The translations under genes and the position numbers were made by a program. Positions 57,841 through 64,000 of a stretch of 64,000 bases of DNA are shown in pieces. Origin of the DNA: Seohaeicola saemankumensis (GTDB lineage: Bacteria; Pseudomonadota; Alphaproteobacteria; Rhodobacterales; Rhodobacteraceae); the NCBI RefSeq assembly GCF_020171285.1, contig NZ_JAIUZI010000002.1, positions 310,001-374,000 on the forward strand, written 5' to 3'. Position 1 is the stretch's first letter; each line of letters begins with the position of its first letter. Under the pieces are notes generated by a model that saw only the letters and a list, made by a program, of their open reading frames with translations, was not told where the DNA came from and did not search any database.

Positions 57841-58775
57841 AAGTCTCCCTGTTCGGCCAGCCTTTCCAGCTCGGACAGGCGGCGGCGGAAGGCCGGGGCG
57901 CGCATGCGGGCGATCACGTTGCGGCACAGGAGCATGTTCAGGTAGGGCCGCTCTTCGGCGTCCAGATGCGACATCAGGTTGCGCAGGTAGCTCTTGGAGT
58001 CGCGGCGGGCGCGGTAGAGGCTGTAAAAGGACGACGGTGTCAGCTTGCCCGAGCCGGCCAGCGCCAGCATGCGGTAGAGGATTTCCATCTGGATCAGGCG
58101 GGTCTGCAGGGTGGCGCCCATGAAGGGCATCCGCAGGCGGGTGACGTTGGGGCGTTCGAACAGGGTGCCATGCATGGCGTCGAGCGCCTGGCGCGGATCG
58201 TAGATCACATAGGCGTGGTCGGCGGCGTCCAGCATGTCGGGCGCGTAACCGAAGCGATCGTTGAAGGAGGTGCGGCGCATTTCGACAAAGCGGTCGTCCC
58301 ATTCGGTCATGCGCGGATCCAGCGTCGCCTGCGGCTGGATCGCGATCACGGTGGCGCCGGGCGCGGCGACGGAGAAGGCGGCGGCGGCATAGCCGCAGGG
58401 GCCGGCCCCGTAAAAGATCACGCGGTCGAAATCCTCGAAAAACCCATCGTCGATCAGCTGGTCGAAGAAGCCGTAGAGCCGCTGGTCGCGGAACCAGGTG
58501 TCGCCGTCGGAAATCACGCACAGATGCGACCAGCCCTGCGCCTTGACCATGTCAAAGCCAAAGGGCTGCGCGGTTTCGGACAGGGCGCGGATGCCCTGAA
58601 TGGTCTCGAACGTCACCAGCAGCGTGCTTTTCTGGTCGATGAAGGTCGCAAAATGCTTGTCGCCCAGCTGCTGCGACATGCCGTTGTGGTCGGCCTGCGC
58701 GATCAGCGCGGCTTTCCAGTCGTCCTTGTCGAGATCGGCCAGAGAGGCGTCAATGCTGTGGTTTGCGTCCTGCAT
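57822..58775 (-). CDS. Unknown protein, rhodobacterial type sometimes annotated as PAPS reductase
   Basis: 317 residues from ATG at 58775. LLVTFETIQGIRALSETAQPFGFDMVKAQGWSHLCVISDGDTWFRDQRLYGFFDQLIDDGFF and FYGAGPCGYAAAAFSVAAPGATVIAIQPQATLDPRMTEWDDRFV. The Gly-rich turn recalls an alpha/beta-hydrolase elbow with Pro-Cys where Ser would stand. I recall similar proteins labelled phosphoadenosine phosphosulfate reductase, but I see none of its motifs. Start of the glycan-type cluster. Confidence 0.65.
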   Translation of the reverse strand: MQDANHSIDASLADLDKDDWKAALIAQADHNGMSQQLGDKHFATFIDQKSTLLVTFETIQGIRALSETAQPFGFDMVKAQGWSHLCVISDGDTWFRDQRLYGFFDQLIDDGFFEDFDRVIFYGAGPCGYAAAAFSVAAPGATVIAIQPQATLDPRMTEWDDRFVEMRRTSFNDRFGYAPDMLDAADHAYVIYDPRQALDAMHGTLFERPNVTRLRMPFMGATLQTRLIQMEILYRMLALAGSGKLTPSSFYSLYRARRDSKSYLRNLMSHLDAEERPYLNMLLCRNVIARMRAPAFRRRLSELERLAEQGDFQAPPS

Positions 58776-58893
58776 GATACTGGTCCTCGGTACTCCGGCC
58801 ACTTGCCGGGCCGGTTTTGTCAGGATCGGTATCTATTGAGAGAATGCGGCTAAAATTGGAAAAACTCAGGCCGGTTTCTGGGTTTGCCGCGGG

Positions 58894-59955
58894 TCAGCCG
58901 CCGGGTTTCATGCGCCCGACATTGGCGAATCCGGCGAGCGTGCGGGCCGAGGTGGCCGACAGTGGCCGCGACGGCGGGGTCATCATCAGGCGGGCAAAAA
59001 GCGCGCGATAGGGCTCTTCTTCCATCAGGGCGCGAAAGCGGTCCTTGCGCCATTGCACGGCCTTGGCGTGCAGATCGGCAAGGGCGGGATCGGCGATCAG
59101 CTCGGCCTTGAGCGGCGCGGAGCGGTCGGCCATGCGATGGATGCTGGTGTCGGTGGCGGTGTTGAAATTGCGTTCGACCCAGTAATCGACGTCGAGCATG
59201 TGGTCGGAGTGCACGGCGCGTCCCCGATCGGCCTTGAGCAGGTAGCTTTCCATCGCGCCGAGCGCATAGTGGTTCAGCTGGACCAGCTCGTAATTGGGCC
59301 GACCATAATTGTTGAACAGACGTTTGAGTTTGAACTGATCGCCCAGTTCGCGGCCCTGGCCATCGAACCAGCGGGCCTGATCCAGTTTGCTGCGGTCAGG
59401 GTTGCGGGGGCGGTGCACGCCGAGCTTGGCATAGGTGCCGTCGTTGCGGAACAGCGTCTTGAACATCGCCGCGCGCCAGGGCCAGTACATCACGGCCGGG
59501 GCGCAGCGAGTGAAGGTTTCGGTGACCGGGCGGTCCTCGTAGCGGACGGTATCGGCATTGCCGAACAGGCGCCAAGTCAGGGTGATGGCGGTGGCGTCGG
59601 GCAGGGCATCAAGCAGCGCGGGCAGGGTATGGTCGCCGGTGTGGATATTGACGTATTCGTCGATGTCCAGCGGCAGGATCCAGTCGGCCTTTTTGACCTG
59701 TTTCATACGGTCGGCCATCTTGAGCGCGGTGAACTGGATGCCGCCCTTGTCGTAGGGGCCGTCGTTGCGCACGTGGGTCAGCCAGCCCAGATCCTGAAGC
59801 CGGTCCAGCATCAGGTCGGTGCCGTCCTGGCAATCGTTTGAAAACACCAGGAAATCGGTGAATCCCACGGCGCGGTGATGGGCCAGCCAATCGAGCAGAA
59901 AGGCGGCCTCGTTGCGGACGGTCAGGACCGCGAGAAAGCGCCTGGGCTTCACCAT
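58894..59955 (-). CDS. Glycosyltransferase, family 2/92-like
   Basis: 353 residues from ATG at 59955, overlapping the upstream FkbM gene by 7 bases. Features of this cluster's glycosyltransferases: VLTVRNEAAFLLDWLAHHRAVGFTDFLVFSNDCQDGTDLMLDRLQDLGWLTHVRND, then LPLDIDEYVNIHTGDHTLPALLDALPDATAITLTWRLFGNADTV, and NHYALGAMESYLLKADRGRAVH. DxDE is the likely metal-sugar-nucleotide motif. Confidence 0.8.
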   Translation of the reverse strand: MVKPRRFLAVLTVRNEAAFLLDWLAHHRAVGFTDFLVFSNDCQDGTDLMLDRLQDLGWLTHVRNDGPYDKGGIQFTALKMADRMKQVKKADWILPLDIDEYVNIHTGDHTLPALLDALPDATAITLTWRLFGNADTVRYEDRPVTETFTRCAPAVMYWPWRAAMFKTLFRNDGTYAKLGVHRPRNPDRSKLDQARWFDGQGRELGDQFKLKRLFNNYGRPNYELVQLNHYALGAMESYLLKADRGRAVHSDHMLDVDYWVERNFNTATDTSIHRMADRSAPLKAELIADPALADLHAKAVQWRKDRFRALMEEEPYRALFARLMMTPPSRPLSATSARTLAGFANVGRMKPGG

Positions 59956-60656
59956 CCCTTCAGAAAGGTGACCACCTTGCCCTCGGATGCCCTGGGGAAA
60001 TAGGTGAGCCCGGCGCGGTGCATGGCGTCGAACACCTTTTGAACGCCGTCCTGGCCGATCCACTGCGGGTGCAGCTCGACCACGGCGGCGCGCAGGCAGG
60101 ACAGGTCGGCGCCGGGCAGCAGATCGGCCTCGGCGCCTTCGATGTCGCAGACCAGCGCGGTCGGTTTGATTTCCTCAAGCACGGTGTTGATGTTGCGCAC
60201 CTCGATCTTTTCGACCGAGACGATGCCATCGGCGTTGTCGCGCTCCATCGAGGAGGCGAGGAAATCTTCGCGTACGTAGAAATCGACCGGGTCGGCGTCC
60301 TGCGGGGCGAGCAGCGCGTTATGCACGGTGACATTGGTGACGTTGTTGGCCTGGTGCAGGGTGGCGATATAGTCCAGCAGCGTCGGATTGGCCTCGAAGG
60401 CGTGCACCTCGCGGGCGCGGTTCTTGGTCGACATCAGGGTCGACATATAGCCTATGCCGGCGCCCAGCTCGATCACCACATCGTCCTTGTTCAGCACCCG
60501 CAGCACGGCGGCGCATTCCTTGCGTTCGTATTGATCGGTGCGTAGCAGGCGGCGGATCTTGCCCTGGATCAGCTGGGGATGCGGCGGGATGCGGAGGCCG
60601 CGCGATCTGAGGAACCGGGGTTTGCTCTCGGGCTCTGTCCGTGTCTGGGCGTCCAT
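59949..60656 (-). CDS. FkbM family methyltransferase
   Basis: 235 residues. SAM loop VVIELGAGIGYMSTLMSTKNRAREVHAFEANPTLLDYI and the FkbM signature LVCDIEGAEADLL. Family members O-methylate sugars or polyketides. It lies between two glycosyltransferase genes, so methylation of a surface glycan is plausible (inference). Confidence 0.85.
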   Translation of the reverse strand: MDAQTRTEPESKPRFLRSRGLRIPPHPQLIQGKIRRLLRTDQYERKECAAVLRVLNKDDVVIELGAGIGYMSTLMSTKNRAREVHAFEANPTLLDYIATLHQANNVTNVTVHNALLAPQDADPVDFYVREDFLASSMERDNADGIVSVEKIEVRNINTVLEEIKPTALVCDIEGAEADLLPGADLSCLRAAVVELHPQWIGQDGVQKVFDAMHRAGLTYFPRASEGKVVTFLKGW

Positions 60657-60658
60657 CG

Positions 60659-63073
60659 TCAGCTTTCCAAATCGAGGGCCAGGGCGTAGGCGACCCGTTC
60701 GGCGCCGGTCAGCTTGACCCTGAGCGCCTGGTTGTAGAGGTCTTCGAATTCCGGCATGCCGTGCAGTTCCTTGGCCTTGGCGCGGTGCCAGTCCAGCCCT
60801 TTTTGATGCCAGGCGCGCAGGTTGTCATCGGCCATCAGCCGGTCGTATTCGGCGCGCAGGCGGGGCAGGTTGCGCTTGATCGTGATGTCGCGGTAATCGG
60901 ACCAGTCCATGCGGATCCAGTAGTTCAGCCCGATCGAGCGATCGACGTGCAGCGCCCGGCCGCGCTGGCGTTTGATCAGGAAGCTTTCGGCCGACCGAAG
61001 CGCGTAATGATTGAGCTGTAACAGGTCGTAACCAATGGATTTTTTCGAACTGCGCCAGCCGTTTTCGGCGGCCTCGCCGGTCATGTCGCGGCCCGACCCG
61101 TTGACCCATTTCACCTGGTTGCGAAAGCCTTCGTCCAGCTTGTTGGGGCGGTGGCAGGAGATCTTTTCATAGGCGCCGATGTTCTTGAACATGGTTTTGA
61201 ACCCCCAGACCGTGTGCGGCTTGGGGCAGAATTTCGGGGCGCAGGTGTCGAACTGGTCGATGACAAAGTCGTCGGCCAGCCGGGTCACGCCGTTGTGGCC
61301 AAAGAGCCGCCATGTCATCGCCACGTTGGTGGCGTCGGGCACGTGGTCAAAGAAATCCTGCAGGGTGCCGTTGCCGCAGCGCACGTTCATGAATTCGTCG
61401 ACGTCGATGTGGATGATCCATGCGGCGTTGCGGATCACCGGCTCCTTGAGCGACTGGTTCAGCGCGTATTGCTGGGGCGAGTTGCCTTTCCAGTTGTCGT
61501 TGTTGCGGTGCTGGAGGATGCCCATTTCCTGCAGGCGGTCGAGAATCTCTGCGGTGCCGTCGGAACAATCGTTGGTGTAAATCAGGAAGTTGTCGACGCC
61601 CATGGCGCGGTGATAGGCGACCCATTCGACGATATAGGGGGCCTCGTTCTTCATGCAGCCGACGATCACGTTGCCGGTGCTGCCCGCCGGCAGGTCGCGC
61701 GGGCGCAGGGGCGTATAGGCGGCGGCGAGTTCCTCTTCGTTGACCGCGCCCAGCCGGTTGTGGGGCGCGAATGAGGAGGTGCGCAGGTGTTCGTATTTCT
61801 CGACCGCCAAAGGGGGCATCAGCGCGCGCGCGGTCTCGCTGAGCTGCGGCGTGTCGCTGGGGCCGTCCGGTTCGGGGGCGGCGGCGGCGGTGGGAATGTT
61901 GACGGGAGCGTTGGCGGGGGGATCGCGGGGGGCGGCCATCGCGGCCAGCTGCGCGGCTTTCTCCTTGCGCGCGATGCGGGTCGCCTTGTCGATGCGGTAC
62001 ATGAAGGCCAGCAGGTATTGCGAGGCGCGGTAGCCGTTGCCGGGATCGGCCTCGGTCCAGTCCTTGCGCGGCGGGGCCTTGCGGAATGTGCCGGTGTCCA
62101 GCGCCGGATGCGCCTTGACCAGCGCCTTGGCCTCGCTGTCGAAATGGCGCGCGACCGGGGCCAGCGCGCCGGGTGCGATGGGGTCGCCGGCGATCTCGAT
62201 CTCGGACATGAAGCTGTGCCAGAGCTGCCGGGGCAGGATGCGCTGGCGGCTGGCCAGCACCCGCAGGATCAGGTCGTTCAGCTGGCGTCCGCGCGCCAGC
62301 CAGGCGGCCGAGGGTTGTTCGGGCGGGGCCATGTCATTGGCGCGCCCGATGGTGCCCGCGATGTCGAATGCCTCCTGGATCTCGCCCGTTGCGTCGGCGC
62401 CAAAGAACCGGTCGGGCAGGTAGGGGCGCAGGGTGACGCTGCCGGTGCCGAATGCGCTCTCCCAGAACCGCACGAGCGCCTGGAAGTCGATCCAGAAGGG
62501 CGGCGCCTGCACCTCGAGGAACTGGCCTGCCTGCGGGTCGATGACGGGGGCCGCGGCCAGCGATTGCGCCCACCAGTCGCCGCCATCGGCCAGCGCGATG
62601 TCCCGGTCGAGCGGCGCGGCGCGCCCTTCCATGACCTGGGCGGCATAGACCCGCGCCAGAAGATGCGCGGGTTCGTCCACATGGGCCACGATCCGGATGT
62701 CGGAGGACAGCGGTGTCAGCAGATCGCGCAGCCGCGCCAGTTCGGACGGGCGGTGCAGCGAGGCACCCAGTTGCGACGCCGACAGGATCAGGCTGTGGGG
62801 TTGGTGCCTGTCCACCTCGCGGCGCAGTTCCTCGGCCAGCATGCTGCGCAGGGCGGTCTGCTTGTCCTCGGTGACAAAGCCGCGATTGAACCGCAGGGTG
62901 TCGATATGGTCGGGGTCGGTCACGGCCATGTAGAGCCGGGTGTGGTTCCGGGACCCGGGGCTGCGCGGATAGAGCACGCCCTTGGCGGCGAGCTGCTCAC
63001 GCTTGTCCGCCATCACCTTTTGCAGCCGGTGCGCGCCGACCTGTTCCGGTCCGATGTGCAGGTATAGTCGCAT
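60659..63073 (-). CDS. 804-residue fusion: N-terminal sulfotransferase-like domain plus glycosyltransferase
   Basis: ATG at 63073 (GTG at 63076 is an alternative). Residues 1 to about 380: LYLHIGPEQVGAHRLQKVMADKREQLAAKGVLYPRSPGSRNH resembles a sulfotransferase-like P-loop opening, followed by a helical region and a Pro/Ala-rich linker near 385-415. Residues about 465-800 are the GT unit: GCMKNEAPYIVEWVAYHRAMGVDNFLIYTNDCSDGT, HIDVDEFMNVRCGNGTLQDFFDHVPDATNVAMTWRLFGHNG, LQLNHYALRSAESFLIKRQRGRALH. Acceptor unknown. Confidence 0.72.
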   Translation of the reverse strand: MRLYLHIGPEQVGAHRLQKVMADKREQLAAKGVLYPRSPGSRNHTRLYMAVTDPDHIDTLRFNRGFVTEDKQTALRSMLAEELRREVDRHQPHSLILSASQLGASLHRPSELARLRDLLTPLSSDIRIVAHVDEPAHLLARVYAAQVMEGRAAPLDRDIALADGGDWWAQSLAAAPVIDPQAGQFLEVQAPPFWIDFQALVRFWESAFGTGSVTLRPYLPDRFFGADATGEIQEAFDIAGTIGRANDMAPPEQPSAAWLARGRQLNDLILRVLASRQRILPRQLWHSFMSEIEIAGDPIAPGALAPVARHFDSEAKALVKAHPALDTGTFRKAPPRKDWTEADPGNGYRASQYLLAFMYRIDKATRIARKEKAAQLAAMAAPRDPPANAPVNIPTAAAAPEPDGPSDTPQLSETARALMPPLAVEKYEHLRTSSFAPHNRLGAVNEEELAAAYTPLRPRDLPAGSTGNVIVGCMKNEAPYIVEWVAYHRAMGVDNFLIYTNDCSDGTAEILDRLQEMGILQHRNNDNWKGNSPQQYALNQSLKEPVIRNAAWIIHIDVDEFMNVRCGNGTLQDFFDHVPDATNVAMTWRLFGHNGVTRLADDFVIDQFDTCAPKFCPKPHTVWGFKTMFKNIGAYEKISCHRPNKLDEGFRNQVKWVNGSGRDMTGEAAENGWRSSKKSIGYDLLQLNHYALRSAESFLIKRQRGRALHVDRSIGLNYWIRMDWSDYRDITIKRNLPRLRAEYDRLMADDNLRAWHQKGLDWHRAKAKELHGMPEFEDLYNQALRVKLTGAERVAYALALDLES

Positions 63074-63098
63074 CACGTCCTCTTTGATCGGCGGCCGG

Positions 63099-64000
63099 TC
63101 ACGACGCCAGCTCCAATCCCAGCCGGATCAGCAGGTCTTCCTCCTGCGGGGGCAGTTTCGAGGCGGCGCGCAATTGCGCCTGCATCTCGCGGTATTGGGG
63201 GCGGTCCAGCAGGGCGGCGCATTTGGCCCGGTGCAGGCGCACGGTTTCATCATGCAGGGCCGCGATTTCGGGGTCGGACTTCAACTCTTGCAGCGCCGCC
63301 CTGAGGCCGGGCAGATAGCGGTGAATGCTCTTGTCCTCGAAGGCGGGATCGTTGCGTTCGCGCCAGTATGTGTCGTCGAAGGCGCGGTGTTCGCGGTTGA
63401 CGTCGCCACGGTCGTTCTTGACCAGGTAGCTGTCCAGCGAGCGCAGCGCATAATGGTTCAGTGTGGCGAAATCGCGCGCGCCCTTTGCGGGAAACTTGCG
63501 GATCCGGCGCGGATTGGCCGCGACCAGGAACCGGTGCGGCACGTCGCGGCCCGATCCGTCGGTCCAGCGGGGGCGGCGGTTCTTGTTGATCTTCGGCTTG
63601 AAGAAGGGCCGGTGAGCGCCAAAGTACTGCAGTGGAAAATCGTGCCGCATCAGCGACTTGACCTCTTGCGCCGTCTCGCCGCACCACAGGTCGGGATTGT
63701 GCGACCGGGTGAACTGGGCGATGACCGGCGTGTCCTGAAACGTATCGACATCGTCATTGGCGAAGAACTGGAAATGTACCGAGATCGCCTGCGGTGTGCC
63801 GCAGGCCTCGATCAGCGCGGGGATGGTGTGATCGCCGACGTGGATATTCAGGAATTCATCGACATCCGCAACCCAGACCCAGTCGGCCCCGATCACGATG
63901 TCCTGCTTGGCGGCGTCCTTCAGCGCCTCCATCTGGTAATTGCGCCCCTCGGCCGGATTGGGCAGGTGGGTGAGCATGCCGCGCGCGGCCAGCGCATCCA
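63099..64000 (-). CDS. Glycosyltransferase, family 2/92-like, 5' end beyond the window
   Basis: The frame is open to the window edge (DALAARGMLTHLPNPAEG), so about 300 C-terminal residues are seen. VADVDEFLNIHVGDHTIPALIEACGTPQAISVHFQFFANDDVDTF and LNHYALRSLDSYLVKNDRGDVN parallel the neighbouring glycosyltransferases, confirming paralogy. The N-terminal Rossmann half lies outside. Confidence 0.8.
   Translation of the reverse strand, partial: DALAARGMLTHLPNPAEGRNYQMEALKDAAKQDIVIGADWVWVADVDEFLNIHVGDHTIPALIEACGTPQAISVHFQFFANDDVDTFQDTPVIAQFTRSHNPDLWCGETAQEVKSLMRHDFPLQYFGAHRPFFKPKINKNRRPRWTDGSGRDVPHRFLVAANPRRIRKFPAKGARDFATLNHYALRSLDSYLVKNDRGDVNREHRAFDDTYWRERNDPAFEDKSIHRYLPGLRAALQELKSDPEIAALHDETVRLHRAKCAALLDRPQYREMQAQLRAASKLPPQEEDLLIRLGLELAS

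Noticed and set aside
61787..63067. Plus-strand 426-codon frame opposite the fusion glycosyltransferase gene
   Set aside because: Antisense to a clearly coding frame with DVDEF and NDCSDGT motifs; product is Gly/Arg-rich.

Overview
The window is GC-rich, densely packed bacterial DNA. Its gene content points to an alphaproteobacterium of the Rhodobacterales (Roseobacter-type). The evidence is an alphaproteobacterial nuo operon with interstitial genes, NuoE carrying a C-terminal helix-hairpin-helix extension, a Hint-domain protein, the surE-pcm-nlpD and tatABC blocks, and the radA-cvpA-purF neighbourhood. No rRNA, tRNA, CRISPR array, transposase or prophage was recognised, and no gene-free stretch exceeds 300 bases.

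Region 1 (1-24.2 kb, all + strand): the 3' end of a crotonase gene, then all 14 subunits of respiratory complex I in the order nuoA-B-C-D-E-F-G-H-I-J-K-L-M-N. Thirteen extra reading frames sit between the subunit genes, after nuoC, D, E, F, G, I and J. They encode small membrane proteins, two lipoprotein-like proteins, a MAPEG protein, a DUF3291-like protein, a methyltransferase, a secreted DUF5333-like protein and two carboxymuconolactone decarboxylase-like proteins. Most junctions overlap or are a few bases apart, so this looks like one transcript. It ends at a hairpin before birA-coaX-rnj (biotin ligase, type III pantothenate kinase, RNase J).

Region 2 (24.2-36.3 kb, mixed strands): a DEAD-box helicase, two related family-2-like glycosyltransferases flanking an unknown protein, prfC, a SnoaL-like protein, a Hint-domain protein, an SDR lacking the usual YxxxK, an AlkC-type DNA alkylation repair protein, a zinc-ribbon miniprotein, an ABC ATPase without a permease and a DUF815-type ATPase.

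Region 3 (36.5-57.3 kb, mostly - strand): a housekeeping block with tatABC, nlpD-pcm-surE, purF, cvpA, radA, a PqiA-like protein, mlaF-mlaE, alr, dnaB, pyrE and pyrC. A + strand pair (ABM-like protein plus WYL/YafY regulator) behind a perfect 15-bp inverted repeat sits between tatABC and nlpD. The dnaB promoter overlaps two DnaA-box-like nonamers.

Region 4 (57.4-64 kb): an SRPBCC protein, then a - strand cluster of glycosyltransferases of one family, an FkbM methyltransferase and an 804-residue fusion of an unknown N-terminal domain to a glycosyltransferase. It probably acts in surface glycan synthesis and runs off the window.

Two families of short intergenic elements recur: pairs of adjacent perfect palindromes (35.4, 50.5 and 56.2 kb) and an element containing GCGGGAGTATTTG (39.5 and 42.3 kb, with a looser copy at 43.1 kb).
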